64,000 nt of DNA, taken from the NCBI GenBank assembly GCA_003586115.2, contig QVOM02000042.1, forward strand, positions 70,926,101 through 70,990,100, in the 5' to 3' direction. The position numbers and the translations under genes are program-made. Each line of letters begins with the position of its first letter. The stretch's first letter is position 1. Below, in pieces: positions 34,133 through 47,458 of the stretch. Source of the DNA: Salvator merianae. Its lineage: Eukaryota > Chordata > Lepidosauria > Squamata > Teiidae. The notes beneath the pieces are model-generated. The model did not search any database. It was not told the DNA's origin and saw nothing but the letters and a program-made list of their open reading frames with translations.

Positions 34133-37100
34133 TGAGTGTTACTGAGATAACTGAGGTAAATTTAGATTGCTACTGCCAACTGCGACATTCAATCTTTAAT
34201 CCTGTTTTATATCTGTTAAAAACTGCCAACTGAATAATGGTGCTGAGCTTTTGAAATGGCTCATTTTGGAAATTGTTCAGGATTAACTAGGGGGGAAATG
34301 GAGTTAATAATTTTGAACTTTTAAGTACTGTGAGCCATCTTTAGTACCACCAGTGATTCAAGGATCACCTTCAGCAGTGCCACGAAAGGGGCATCTTGGT
34401 ATGGAAGCCTTCCTTTGATCTCCCCAAAATGCATACTGCTCTGTAACCCACCAAATCATAGGGACCTTCCGGACTAAACTACCTTAAATAGCTTGGGGGG
34501 GGGGATATAGACATATACTCAGAATTTATTTGGAATGTTACAGCACACATAGCAGTTTCTAACTCAGGAAGCTAGCTCTCCACATTGAAATCAAGTTTTC
34601 AGCCATAGGTCCCTTCTGTGCCCTGCTCCATCGCCAACCACTTGCACTTGGTTACTTTAGAAAGGTGGAATGTAACCAGCTGGCTCCACTCACTGTCCAA
34701 GTTCCTACATGTATATTGGGGGGGGGGGAGAATAGTCAATTCACTTTCAGGGGTTTCTGCTTTGTTCCAGTAATGGCTTGGACCCCCAACTCTCTGGCAG
34801 TCTTTTGATTCTCCTGGAAACTTTCAGGAAGTGAAAGAATTCCACCAGTATCCTGCACTGGCAATCCTTGCCCTTCCTGAAGTGTTTAAGGGTAGGGGGT
34901 CCTGGGTTGTCAAAGTGCTTCCAGGGGTAGAAGGTTGCCTTATGCTTTCACTATGCTAGATCCTTCTCTCCTAAGCAGCCCTTGGCATCAGGAAAGTGAT
35001 TCAACCTACAGCAAAGACTGACAATCCTTGTTCAAACTCAGAAAGGGGAAGGAACAAGAAGGAACAAGAGCCACTTCATCCTTGTGTTTTCACTCGCAGT
35101 CCCCCTGTCTCTGCAGGGGCGTCTAGAGAGCATTGGTTGCGGTTTCTAGAACAGGCATGTAAGTGCATGGCAGGGTCTTTCAGATGCAACCAATGAGCAC
35201 CAAGAAGAAAGTAGACAGCGGAGAGCTTTGTGGTTGTGTCCTCAGGGTGTTTTTTCAGAGACCAGAAGAGCTCACTTAACAGAAGCAAGGCAGTTGTGGA
35301 AGTCAGGGAATGGTCAGGGTCTGAGCAGCACTATGCAGAAGACAGAGCCTGGCTAGTAACAATTATGGAAAGGCAAGGCAATCTGCTTGGGAGTCTGTTG
35401 CTTAAAATAAAACACATGTGTAGAAGGGAAGACATGCACCCCCTGGCTCCAGCATGGTATCCATTGTGTGCCAAGAGCACCCAGAGGAACAGATAGCTGC
35501 AGGAGAGTACTACTACCTCAACCTCCAGTAGACCACCTTGCTCTTCGCATCTCCCTGCTCTGTGTCTTAGAACATCTAAAGGTCCCAAAAAACAAAGGAG
35601 CAATATGTTCTCCATGACCTTATCTCACTTTGAAAACCTTGTGCTGTGTGCCTTACGGCCTGCAATTACCTGGTAATTGCTTTGTGAGATAAGACTTGGT
35701 TCCAAAAGAGTGGGTTCTGTTGTTCCCCTTCTTCCTTGATGCACTTTTCCCAGCAGAAGGGCAACATTGTCTTTTACATATAAAAAGATATGGACCAAAA
35801 CCTGCTGCTCCTATTAGCTGCAGAGTCTGCCTGTGATGATGTCCTACAGAAAAGAAAATGATTACTATGACTTTCTCCCTGTCAGAGTGAATTGTCCACT
35901 CTGCACTGCACCATCTGTGTATATGGCTGGGAAATTGATTCTTCTCTAGCTGCTCCATAGGAAACTACATCTCTTTCCATTATATGTGGATGAGGCAAGG
36001 ATGGAATCTGCACTTCGGCTAAAAGTACAGGAAACCCAAGGAGTGACCTTCCTCGTGGAAGGAGGTGGGGGAAAGATCAAAACATCTAACATTATCTGTT
36101 GCTACCCAAGCTGAGTACAGGGAGAAGAAAGGAATGGCGGCAAGTTGTGAAGAGCCCAACTCCAACAAATGATAATATATTTACAAAAATGTACACACAA
36201 TTATTCTCATTATGGATACGTTGAGCCACTTACTCCATGGCCAGCTTGAGTCTTATTAGCCTTTGATTAGGCTGAGTCAGGCTGATCTCCTCCAGGAGGC
36301 TTTGCTGTGTGCCCTGACGCCCTCCCTGGCCCTCCAAGGTGCCCAGCCTGGCCACAAGTTGCACGTCTCTTGGGAGGAAAATCACAACAAAAATAAGACT
36401 GAGAGGCAGCTTGGCATTGGAAGGGAATTCACTCTCCATGTTGCAGACCTTTTCCCCAAAGCAATCCAACCAGGTTCCTGAAGGGCACATCGCCAAAAGA
36501 ACCAAGAGGCCGCTTCAGAGAGCTATGTCTCACTCACTGAGGCTCTAACCCCTTGATGGCTATGTCTGATGGCTATATTCCTCAACCCCCAGCATCTTTG
36601 AAAGGCCAAGGAGTGGAACAGGTGGTATTTGGTGTACTCCATCTCTGCCTAAAGATTACAGAGAAAATCCCAGGGTAGGCTGAAGATAGGGCACCAGCCC
36701 ATGGAAGCAGTTTGGCTTCCACAGCTTTACCCGCAAGCCATTAACTGCAATTGAAACTTGGTGCAGCTGTTCATACAGGTGACCCTGTGATTCCCAAAAT
36801 GGGAGTTACGATTAACTGCCTTTCTGTAACCTACGTGAAGGTTCTTTGCTTTCATTTGGCATCCCAATGCCTAATAATTATGACCATGGCTTCTTATGTC
36901 AGCAAAAATTAAAAAGAAAGAGTCCATGTTTCTGTGACTGCAGAAAAGCTGATTCTAGAACTTTGGCTCACTAAAAACATCAAGAAGATCCACAATCTTC
37001 TTGTGCTTCCACCACATACCACAGCTCTTGCCAGCAGACTCAGTTGTAGTAAGAGATAGGTTGCAAAAACAGCTAACAGCAGGAATGGATGTGGTGGGCA

Positions 37101-37709
37101 CAATACAAAATAGCAAATGATGCAGTCCAGCCACTCTCATTCAAATCCAGAGCATGAGGGTATGGAGGTTTGTGGTTGGTTAAATTTTGTGGCACAGCAC
37201 TACTTGCAGAACAGCTGGTGCTGTACAATTGTTCTGTTGTTCTTGACTCATGCTAAAAAATGTTTTACCATGTCCCAACGAGTCTGCTTAGTGCAGCCTT
37301 TCCCAGATACAAATTCCACACTCTTGGAGTGATTCGTAGTTTAGGTCAGATGGGGTGGGAGGCTATAGAGGCTCCTGAATCCAATCCCAGCCTGGAAATG
37401 ACTGCTACTGCCAGCCAATCAATATGGACCATGGAATCCTGGGCCAGCAGCGGCCAATGAGAGGCGAGTACAGAAGGCAATGAGGAACAGGAGTGAGGTA
37501 GGAGGCTTTTAGCTGGTTATTTTAAAACAGTGTGACACAGTTTTCTTCTGCATACACAGATGGGGAGATCCTTTGTAAATGGTCATCTCCCAAAACACAC
37601 CTTACTTACAAGATCAGTATCTCTCAACTTAAAAGTTCTAAGTTTAAGCACTATGAGGAGGTCTAATTTAAAACCAGTATTAGAAGAATGCCCAGGATTT
37701 CTGCTATTT
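34133..37709. other. Unassigned intergenic stretch
   Basis: G runs occur near 34495 and 34722. Several short frames on both strands (35.0-36.5 kb) show no protein-family features. A GC-richer patch near 37390-37480 has no promoter or exon signal that I can support. Confidence 0.35.
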
Positions 37710-37800
37710 GATTAATATCCTTTCTGCACTGTGACTTATTCTGGATTATATCCCAGAATAGGGATCTGTTGTCTGCATGCTCGTACAGACTATAGCAGAT
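37710..37800 (+). repeat. Short dispersed repeat related to 4555-4672
   Basis: It starts ATCCTTTCTGCACTGTGAC. It matches the reverse complement of 4555-4672 over CTTATTC, GGATTATATCCCAGAATAGG and CTGCATGCTC. Probably a fragment of a MITE with CTTTCTGCACT ends. Confidence 0.5.
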
Positions 37801-38309
37801 CCCAAGGGCTTTATAACATTCTTGCTAGCTTTTCTAATTTTCAGGACTTTTCTTCTATGTGTTGTAAGGTCACGTAAGCTGTGTTTTTACTCCATTTAAT
37901 GCTTCATTTTAATCACTAAGGATTGACAATACAATGAACATCCCTGGGGTTTCTTCTGAATAAAAGCAGTAAATTCCCTGTGACATTTGTCAGTAACACA
38001 TCTGTGAGTCAAAGCCTTTTTGCAACCATAAGAAAAAGCCAACAGCCAAAATATCTCAGTATTGTGTGCTATCAATGTAAGTACAATTATTGTACTTTAA
38101 GACATAAAATTTCAATAATAACCATCTCACAAAATCAGAGTAAGTGATTTTAAGTAAACTTGAATATACCTCAAAGGCAAGGAAAATTCAAGAATTTAGC
38201 TATTTATTTAAATAAACTGTAATTTTTGTTCTGCTCCTTAGCATGTGAAAGGTTCACAGAGCATCTTACAAGTTGTTAAAAATATAACACATATCCTGGC
38301 CCCATAATC
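37801..38309. other. Unassigned intergenic stretch
   Basis: AT-rich sequence; nothing recognisable. Confidence 0.4.
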
Positions 38310-38795
38310 TGCCATTTCCACACTTACCAGCACTATCCCAAATCAGAGTGGTACACCCTGGTCTGGAATAGGCAATCTGTCCCAAACTGGGTGAATTGCT
38401 CCTGGAGTGGAACAAGGTCATCCACATTGAGACAACCTGTTCTGTGCCACACCAAAGCTTGCACCAGCTTTTCCTGGCCTTCAGAGCTTCCAGAGGACAT
38501 TTCAGCAGCATGCCTTTTTGCACCACTGAAAGGTGTCACCCATTATATACCAGACCACAAAGGAATGCTGTCCGCACATCTCCATGGTCCAGTATACCTC
38601 CTACTAGTACATTTGTAGACCTTGAAAAAGAAGTCTACTTGTAGACTGGACCAGGACACCATTTTGGACCCCCTAGCATGGTCATCATCTGCAGAAGGAG
38701 CTTATGGGGGGGCTCCCTTAAAGGATACCAGTATATGGAAGTGAGGCCCATAGAGCTCTTCCTGGTCCACGCTAGTGGCAAATGCAGAAAGGAAA
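38310..38795. mobile_element. Degraded MITE of the CTTTCTGCACTT group
   Basis: The left side GCCATTTCCACACTTACCAG and the reverse complement of the right side (GTTTCCTTTCTGCATTTGCC) are imperfectly inverted. Internal CATTTCAGCAGCA is shared with relatives at 4.2 and 27.1 kb. Boundaries are approximate, and the frames inside are not conserved. Confidence 0.4.
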
Positions 38796-39356
38796 CAGAC
38801 ATGATGCATGAGGAGTGGGAAATAGGGAAGGGAACTGAAAAATGTATTTTGGTGCTTTGGTGACAACCCTAAACTCCCATCTTCTGCTGACAGTGTGATG
38901 GTAGAACTGACAAGCCCTGCTGTTTCTTTTCCGCTGCTCTATATGCTTTTTCTAAACCATATAATATCTAAATAAAATTTCTTTATATTTTTTTCAAATC
39001 CTTTTTCCCTTTGAGAATAGGTAACAGTATCTTACCTTAACGTTTTGTGATTGAGCATGAGGAAGTAATTATGTGCCTAGAAAATGACACTGATTTCCTT
39101 CAGAGTTGCATCAGATATATTTTTTCTAGATATTCTGAGCAACAAAAAAGCTATTTTTTTATCAGACCTCTCTCCAAGGTGATGTGAACCAAGCGATTCA
39201 TTAAAATGATGCATTATAACAAATCTCATAACACAGTTTATGATATAAGAGCAAATATATAAATAACTGCTTTTCAAAGATTTTGCGAAGTATGGGAACC
39301 AGTTGAAACCTATTGTTTGCATAAATTTCCTTTCTTTTGTAGTACATGCCAGGGTT
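38796..39356. other. Unassigned intergenic stretch
   Basis: AT-rich sequence; nothing recognisable. Confidence 0.4.
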
Positions 39357-39464
39357 TTTTTTTCATATATATATATGTAAATTTTATTTATATAAGAAGT
39401 TACAAATCATAACAAAGAATAACAAATTATAACAGAAAGAAAATAGTCCTCCCCCATATATGTA

Positions 39465-39520
<56 letters not shown>

Positions 39521-40095
39521 TATATATATGGACAAAAAGAAGAGGAAAAAAATATATACCACCACTACACTAGCCATGCACCCCTTGTGCACATCGGTAG
39601 ACAACCTCCAGGTTCTTTCTTCCAACTTCTTTCTCTTTCAATTTTGCTGGACCAAAGAGTTAGCTTTGTTATTTCTTCTCTCAATTCTTCCAGTGCCTGG
39701 GATCTCACTGAAAAATACAATAAATATTTCCATTTTTCCTCTGTTTTAGAAAGCAAGTTCATACCATGACTTTTAAATCTTATTTCCCACATTTTATCAA
39801 ATCTATACTGTTCCATTAGATACCTGTACCAGTTCTCTAATGACCTTTTTTTTCCCTCATTCATCCCAATACAACTGTTGATTGTGCTGCATGTATTATT
39901 ATTATTATTATGCTGCATGTATTATTTGAGCAAACAAATACTGTTTTTCCTTCCTTATTCTCCCTGATGTCACTTCAAAAAATACTAGTTCAGGTGATAA
40001 ATTAAAATTTACATTTAAAATACCATTAATTTTAAGCTGAGTATCTCTCCAGTGTTGCCAGAAATCAACCCAATTAATTATCTTAGCCATAGAAA
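39357..40095 (-). mobile_element. 5'-truncated L1-type LINE, C-terminal ORF2 remnant
   Basis: Minus-strand pieces read like L1 ORF2 C-terminus in order: WVDFWQHWRDTQLKINGILN and NLSPELVFFEV (39908-40090), then RSLENWYRYLMEQYRFDKMW and LLSKTEEKWKYLLYF (39565-39918). The T-rich low-coordinate edge fits the 3' tail. Frames are shifted, and a TATA/CACA microsatellite lies near the 3' end. It parallels the L1 remnant at 3399-4070, including the loss of everything 5' of the last part of ORF2. Confidence 0.65.
39461..39530. repeat. Compound microsatellite TG / TA / CA / TA
   Basis: A TG-TA run is followed by about ten CA units and a further TA run. TG opposite CA makes the tract partly self-complementary. 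Confidence 0.93.
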
Positions 40096-40287
40096 AAGCC
40101 CCCCAAAAGCCAGATGTGATTAATTATACTTTACTTTGCACACACACTTTAATTGCAGTCAAATTGACCCAGCAGAACTATCACAATAACATTTCTATTT
40201 AAAATGTAATCCAATAATTAACTAAATGTCCCTTCAACTCTATATCAATAGATAGAAAACCTTAGCAGTAAAGTTATCATATGATTT

Positions 40288-40720
40288 TTTAATTATTTAT
40301 TATTTTTGTTTTACAAAATTAAAACAAATTACAAATAAAACATTGAAAATCCCACAACTCAATACATTTATATTTGCTCCCTCAGTGAACACCCCCCCCA
40401 ATCTAATCTAACACATATAGAAGGTTACTAATACCTGATTTCTTTCCTTGTCACTCCCTGCTTCCTTCACCAAATATCCCACTATCCCCTTCCATTTTCC
40501 TCTCAAATCTCCATCTACTGTTTGCCCTTTTAACCTTAGTCTATTGTTACTTAATATTTGAAACCATCTAGTAAATAATACCTCTATTTCTCCAATATCT
40601 ATTTAGTACTCTTCTTCCACCCATATACTATTACTGACAACACTGTTGTTAATTGTTCCAGACAAAACTCCTTCATCTTATTAAACCTTAAATCTCTATA
40701 ACAATGCATTAAGAAACAAA
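40288..40720 (-). mobile_element. LINE 3'-end insertion (probably L1) with perfect 18-bp target duplication
   Basis: The segment is flanked by AAAGTTATCATATGATTT at 40270-40287 and again at 40721-40738. The T-rich left edge (an A-tail on the minus strand) and the non-coding C/T-rich interior match the style of a minus-strand L1 3' UTR. The long perfect duplication is the hallmark of target-primed reverse transcription and shows the insertion is not very old. The L1 assignment is inferred from composition and target duplication. Confidence 0.82.
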
Positions 40721-40738
40721 AAAGTTATCATATGATTT

Positions 40739-41239
40739 CTGTCATAAGCAATATTTTTCACTGTGCAACCAGCCCATCACATGCAGTGACTTCAACCTGG
40801 GATAAATACAGTCTTGCCTAGCACTTGGGTAAAAACTGCAAGCAAGAACTACGTTTTACTTATTCAACTTCTTGATTATTACATGGTCATTGTCTCTGGG
40901 AGTGAGGAATTCCCTCAAATCTATCTTGCAGAACCTGGGAGGGTAAATACAATTTTATAATGACCGGTGCTAAGAGTATTTAAATAAGAAAAAATTAAGA
41001 AATTGTTGCTGCAGGTTAACTCTGTTCTAAAAGAAGAACAAGAAAAATTGGTTTCTGCTATAAGCCCCTAGGTGACTATATCCCATAATCTTTGTTTGAT
41101 GAGAATTTTTTCAGATTAAAATTCTCTTTGAAATAGATAAAACAAACATACCACAACTCAAGTAAGCTTTTGCAATATTGTTTTAGTCTAAGAGCTAATA
41201 AACTTATCCTCCAGCCATCACTCCAAAATCCCACTATTT
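40739..41239. other. Unassigned intergenic stretch
   Basis: AT-rich sequence; nothing recognisable. Confidence 0.4.
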
Positions 41240-41626
41240 AGCAATATTACAGAGTAAAGTTTCTCCAGAATAATTGCTTGCTGTCCACACATCTGGTGCT
41301 TGCTTCCATGATGATGTGACATGCACATCTGGGTATTTCAGTGGTGCAAAATACCCAGAAGTGTGTGATTGCCACCACATGTGCATGTGCAGTCACCATT
41401 TTCAGCCCTCACACATCCACAGTGGCCATTTTCAAGATAGCAGCTCCCAGCAGCAGTGTCCAAACAGGTAAGTCAATATCGCTACAGCAGGAGAACTATA
41501 GCAATACCTCAGGATGTAGCCTCTATATCCAGGGGCTACGCTGAGATTGCTGTGGACACATCTGGCAATCCCAACATAGCCCAGGGATACTACCCAGGTT
41601 TAACACCTTGTCTGGATACAGCCTTA
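41240..41626 (-). repeat. Dispersed repeat 'R' family, copy 3 (inverted)
   Basis: The reverse complement begins AGGCTGTATCCAGACAAGG and carries GGCTATGTTGGGATTGCC, a CATGTGCAC/GTGGTGGCAATCACACACT block and CTTCTGGGTATTTTGCACCA. These match copies at 4731 and 29925. ATTTCAGTGGTGCAAAATACCC shows local inverted symmetry. Confidence 0.52.
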
Positions 41627-41665
41627 GAGTAACCGCAGTAATCGCTTAGCTTCTTTAAAAACATA

Positions 41666-41951
41666 GGCTACGTCTGCATTGGATCAGTAGCTGGAGATCT
41701 TTCATTCCTCAGTTTGATGTTTCCAATCAGGATTTTTTTTTACAGAGCCCAGTCAGTCAGTCAGTCCAGGCATCTGTGTGCCCGTTGTACCACAAGAGTG
41801 CTTCAGTGATGCAGAATACCCACGTCTGCATCTTGTGAGTACTCACTCTGCCATAAGTGCTCATTAGAACAGTACAGCAACAAAGCAATGGGAAGAACAC
41901 TGACAGCTCTTCTGACCACGTTCCCTCCGCACTGAATCATGCAGACAGACC
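41666..41951. mobile_element. MITE with GG..CGTCTGCAT inverted ends
   Basis: The left end GGCTACGTCTGCATTGGATC and the reverse complement of the right end (GGTCTGTCTGCATGATTCAG) are imperfect inverted repeats. The right end lies at the gcagacagacc block. The element is 286 bp and non-coding. A target duplication is not clear. Confidence 0.58.
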
Positions 41952-42481
41952 TTTAGATTCCTTTAGCTTTTAATATGGAATTCCAGCTAGAAATAGTCCC
42001 TTTATAGGGATAAATATCTTCTCTGATAAATATCTTCTGTGAAGTTTGTTGCAAGGGCCTTGCAGACTTCTTATGTTGTAAAATATGATCCCCTTTTTTA
42101 AGATGGGGGATCTGTAAGTTCCATTTCCGCATCCGGTAACTCTTCATTTAAAACTGCGTTATCTACTACACCTGGCTTCTTACTCTTGCTCTTTATTTCC
42201 TAAAATCTGTATACACTACCATGGATGTATGGGCTAAACATCAGTTGCTTTGCTATTATTTCCAGACTTCTACTTGAATAACCTGTTAAAATTCATTTCA
42301 GGGATTTATTTGGTAAGGCTAGCACTTTTAATACTTTTTACTCTTCTTCTGTGCTACTTTTAGGGGCGGGTTGTTTGTTTGTTATGCTCTATTGTATACC
42401 TTTCATTTGTTACCTTTCATCTCTTTTTATGCTTCATCTCTGAGAAGAGTTGTTAGAGACTGTAGCAAAAAGAAAAAGAAA

Positions 42482-42785
42482 GGTCCTTTCCATATTTACC
42501 ATAAAACTGATTCAGGAAGGGGTCCGGAAGCCTCCCTTGTGCACTGTGGACCAGCTTAAGCGAAGACCACAACACCTGCTAGACGATTCTGCCTGTACTA
42601 GACTGAGCTGCCTGGATTCTGGTAGACCTTTTTTTAAAAAAGTGTTGCTGCATGTACTCGGTAGACTGCTTCAGCTGGAACTGCTCCCACTTGGATGGCC
42701 TGTTCCGGGACATCCCCCAAGCTGCCCTGCACCAGTATGAGCTGTTCCGGCTAGAGTGGTCCAGCCCAGGTAAGTGCAGAAGCAC
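42482..42785. mobile_element. MITE of the CTTTCTGCACTT group
   Basis: The left end GGTCCTTTCCATATTTACC and the reverse complement of the right end GGTGCTTCTGCACTTACC are inverted. CCCAGGTAAGTGCAGAAG at the right resembles the ends of elements near 717 and 27420. The two open frames inside are unlikely to be genes. Confidence 0.5.
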
Positions 42786-45700
42786 CAAAAGTTACTAAAA
42801 TAACTTTAAGTGCTTCTCACCAGCACATCTTCTCTCTACATTGTCTTGACCAGAAATCTTCCTGTGTAGTATGTTAGATATGATTAGATAAATACAATAT
42901 TCAAGTTTACGTAAAATAATAATATTTTGCAATCATAGAAAATGGGGGGGGGGAATCCATATTTAAGATTTGACATCATATTTCTCTCTATGTATTTCTT
43001 CTTTCAATGATAATTTCCTTTTGATTGATATTCCAATCAGGATTAAAAAGAATAACCAGCACTTTGCCATTCTGCATAAGCTAATGTAATCTGTTGATTG
43101 AATTTAAGTTACTTGGCATAGTTCATTAGATTTATCTGAGTGTTGCATATGTAATTTTCCATTTTTTTGTCTCCTATCTTTTATTTGTGATCTTTTATAA
43201 AGAAAAATATATTATCTTTTCACTTAAATTATGAAATATTTTATTCCAAACTCCGGGCAATGTGGCTTTATCATTACATTTCTCCTTTCCCCTTAAACTG
43301 CTAATTATATCCATTCACCATTTACAAAATCCTAAGTTTTGGAGTTTGTTCATCACAGGTCTACAAAAAAAAATTTTTTTTCAGGTGCCAAGGTTTTTGG
43401 AATGGATTTAGGGTATTTTGAGGGTGCTGAATTCAAAAATCCCATTACTTTTGCTGAATTGGTTCTGGTTTTGAGATAATGGACATCCATGAAAACAATG
43501 CATTTCCCCGATGCGACTTATGTGTGATAACAAATGCAATAGCTTTTGGTCTGTCTTTTGACTCTTTAACAGTGTCTTAGGTAATGAAATATCCCATATA
43601 ATTATTCTGTATTTCAATTTGTAGGACTACAATATTCTTGCAATTCTGAATGCTTATCAAACGTGTTGCATTAATTAATTAACTATAAATATCTCAGAAA
43701 CTAGAGACAATCTGGCAAAACTGAAGTCATATTCTTAATTAGCACCATAAACTTAATATAAAACTGTTCAGACATCATTGGCACCAAAATCACTGTATAC
43801 CAGTGTTATTAAAAGTATTATCTTTCAGCATTGTTTTGTTTCCATCATCAAGCACTGCCTAAACTTAAATGCTAACCATCATATAAAACTAAAAAAGAAG
43901 ACAGCAAAAAAAAATTATCTTTGGCAGACACCCTGTTGTTCTCTGAACTTTTTATCACTTGTTCATAACAGCATTCCAACTGAACCATAACAGTACTACT
44001 GATTTCTGTTAGGGTATTATAATATTGTTGGTTCCACTTTCAATTACATTACTCATTACAACTCCAAGTGCTTTTGTCCATAGCTGTCACACTTAAGTGA
44101 TCAACCACTGTTTTCCCTTCTAAATGTTGTGATATCTTTTAGCCACTTACTGAAAATACCTCTTTCCATTCAGGTATTCCTAGTATTATTAGTTTCCCTT
44201 CTCCCATGCTCTTTTTTAAAATTACTATTACTACTATTTGTATACACTGCTTCAAGATTATATGTAGTATACAAATATTTTCTTGTTTCCTAGTTATTCA
44301 TTAATTTGCTATTCACATACTTATGGTCTAAGATGTTTTGTGCAATGAAAACCTCCCAAAACACCAAGGAACTCATGTACTTCTGTAAGTAGATCTTGGG
44401 CAGGTGTGTGGATTCAATTTAGCCTCAGCCAAATCAAATTGGTTTGAGTCAGGTTGCCAGATTAGTAAGAACGCTTACTAAATAAAAACTGCAACTGTCA
44501 TAAGATCTACAATACCACTGTTTTACAAAGCACTGAATATTCTTCCTTAAGAAAGAGAGAAAGAACAGAAACAAACAATTGGACAATTAAGAATTGGAAG
44601 GAACAAAAAAATCAGATGGGAGAAAGACAGCCGTAAAAAGAGAAATGTGAAAGAGTAACATATAGAGATATTAAATAATGTTTTAAGACCATGCATTGAA
44701 GCACTAATCTGAACTATATAAATTTTAAAAATCTGCCACAAGTGTATTTATTTTAGCAAGATGGTATATGCCCAGATGATTTGAAACACAAGAACAAAGG
44801 CTGAACAGGACAAAGGCTGAGATACCTTTAGACAGCAGCTTCAGGAGCCTTCTGGTATTAAAATATGGCTGCATCCGCACTGAAGCCCATTGAAACATCC
44901 CCTGGAGCGAGCACTCTGAGAAAGGGCATATATGTGGCAACATAGCTGGAAATGATTTTATTGTCATGCAGATCCTGCCTCTGTCAAAATCTTTACTTAA
45001 ATGTAGTCCTGGCAAGCTATAAGACTAATGGCAGAAATGACAGGGCCATCAACATTTTATAAGTTTTTGAATAAATTTGTGTTTATATTGCATTCCTTAT
45101 TTTATCGAGTTGTTTCATACTAAGTTAATTGTCAGTGTCATATAGGGGATCTGAATCCTTGTCATTCCCTCTTCTTATAGTGATTACATACTGATATAAA
45201 TAAAATATGGGATTTTTTTCCCCTAAATTTCTCTTTCCAAGGCAAATAATTTGCATTCTTCCCCTATGGATGGGAATGCAGCTAAGAATCAAGCCAAGAG
45301 AACAAAAATGTTGCTCCCTTTTTTCTGCATTTAAGTTAAGAAAAATCACTGGGGCACCATTCACGCCCCTCATGTATGACATCTTGTTTGGCCCTACAAA
45401 GTTATCCCCTGTTGCAGGATTTTCAGCTACCTTACAGTGGGGGGACTATGTGCAGTTAGAACTAACTCAGGGTCCTCCTGTGGACAACTTGAGATCAGAC
45501 TACAGAGCAAGCCATTCACGTTATAAACACTATAGTAAGCCCCAAATGAATTTTAAAGGACAATTTATGGAATTTCTTCCCAAGTTTTTTATAGTCTAAA
45601 ATGTTTATTCTGAAGCTTTTTTAAAAAAAAATGGACACTACATATTTGCTATAGGTGAAAAGTCCTGAGTGGCTGTGTGGGCATAACATAAAGTAGGGAA

Positions 45701-45949
45701 TGATATTCACAGTTGCACTTCGGTGTAAATCCAAGAAGGCAACAAAACAGGCATTCCTATAAGACGAAATGGGTTGAAGCCTATGGCAGTATCCATTAAA
45801 AGCTATTTCACTCCAAAATGCACCCTTCCAAAACTGACTCAGAGTGTGCCATTGGTACTCAGTCTAGTCGCCATCTACAATCAGAGGTAGACAGAGTGGA
45901 AACAAGCATGGAGAGGGGAGAAGCAATCCTTTACTGTATCTTCTTCTGT
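42786..45949. other. Unassigned intergenic stretch
   Basis: AT-rich. A possible transposon end at about 44869 (GGCTGCATCCGCACTGAAG) lacks a found partner. 42.9-43.3 kb has the T-rich texture of LINE 3' UTRs but no diagnostic motif. The 130-codon plus frame at 45207-45599 shows no recognisable domain. Confidence 0.35.
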
Positions 45950-46274
45950 CGCTTTTAGGGGTGGGGTTTTCAAACCAAACACCTGTTTGTTACCTCGACA
46001 GCAAATAGTTTAATCAAACAAATGATTGTTTGCATTTGATTTCAAATTTGTTGGAAAACAAAAAATATCATTTTTTCCATTAAAAAAAACCCTTTCCAAG
46101 GGCAAAAACACACAAAATTTTTGATCAGATAGTTTGTGTTCCCAAGTGGGGGACTGGTTCAGTTCAATCAAATTTCTGGATATGCAAACCAACATCTGCT
46201 CGGTTCGATGTGAACATCCACAAATGCAAACTGTTTGACTGAATTTTTGAATGCAAACCAAACTTTGCACATCT
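45950..46274 (-). mobile_element. Probable hAT-type non-autonomous element fragment
   Basis: The reverse complement of the right edge reads AGAGATGTGCAAAGTTTGG, resembling the TAGGGATGTGCAAA ends of reptile hAT elements. The body has the repeated TTTG/AATT-rich texture of such elements. The opposite terminus is unclear. It adjoins the ~1.18-kb element at 46275. Confidence 0.4.
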
Positions 46275-47458
46275 CTTCGGGGTCAGACATCATAAATTTG
46301 ATCCGTATCAGAAAAATATGAGGACTGAATTCATCTTCTGATCATTCCCACATTTGTATTTTAACATGGACTCAATTTGGACTTGCTCGTTCTCATACTG
46401 ATGTTTCCTGCGCTTGCCATGGGGAAAGAGTACCTCTTCTGCCTCCACCTCTCACCAAATTCCCCTCCCTGTGTAGTCAGTGATTGGCTGGAGTCCCAAC
46501 ATTCCAATCTTGACTTCACAGGGACGGGCAAGTCAACCTCCATCCACCATATGTCCTCGCTGTTGCCTCAGAACATGGATTCACTTGGCAGCATTACTAG
46601 TCATTCACTATTTGCTCCTTCTCCCCCTCCAATCTGTTATCTACACAATCAGAACTTTAATACTACATGTAAATGCACAATAAAGCTTCTTAAAGGGCAG
46701 GTGGTGATTTCTGTTCCATTGCAATTGCACTATTGTGCAATTTAAGAGTAGCACAAAAGCAGGGACAGGTCCATGAAGAGGGGCAAATGTGGGGGGAAAC
46801 ATGGGGGGACTCTATTATCATGATAGTGTAGTTAATGACTAGCAAATGAACTCTGCCTCACCTTTCCCCGAGACATCCACAGCAGCACGTGTCCCACTAT
46901 GTAGCTATGTGCTGCTGACGAAAAAATTGATACTGAGTGGGTTCTTTGTTGGGACAAGAAGACTGCACCCCCAAACAGGCGCAGTATGCTTTTTGGTTTA
47001 ATCAGCAGACGGCAGTGGAGGAAGCCTTTAATTTCTTCCTGGCAGTGTCGAATGGGGGATAAAGGAAGAGAAAGGACTGCAGCTTAGCAAAATAAAATGG
47101 AGGATGGTTTCCTTTTCTCCTGGCAGTGGGGGAAGGGGGGATAATGGAGTCAGAAGGAACTACTGCGATTTCTGCCCACCCACAAAGTCTGTTATTAGCA
47201 GGAAATGGGGAGTCCTCCCTCTGCACGCACCCCAAAAAGTACAGTCCCTCCCAAATAGTCCCCTTCCGTGTTCTCACATTGCAAAGTAAAGCTGGTTAGC
47301 GATCTGGAACGGCTTGAGAGCTCATTAAATCTGAAAGCAAAGTAGTCCAGATTTTACCAATTTAGTCCAGAAAAACTACAGAAAGGCAAGATCACATCGG
47401 GCCAGCAGGAACTGAAGACAGCATGTAAACTGATTAAATGTTGTGGCGGAACGTGGCC
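46275..47458 (-). mobile_element. Full-length copy (B) of the ~1.19-kb GGCC...TCCGACA element
   Basis: Collinear with 24623-25810 from end to end but inverted: 1184 against 1188 bp. Shared blocks include TTCATCTTCTGATCATTCCC, GTCAGTGATTGGCTG, AACATGGATTCACTTGGCAG, GTGGGTTCTTTGTTGGG and TTTAATTTCTTCCTGGCAGT. The high end is GGCGGAACGTGGCC; the low end is diverged (GGTCAGACATCATAAATTT). Frames differ from those of copy A, which confirms it is non-coding. Confidence 0.85.

Noticed and set aside
45207..45599. 130-codon plus-strand frame
   Set aside because: No recognisable motif, no splice or promoter context, and an opposing frame of similar size.
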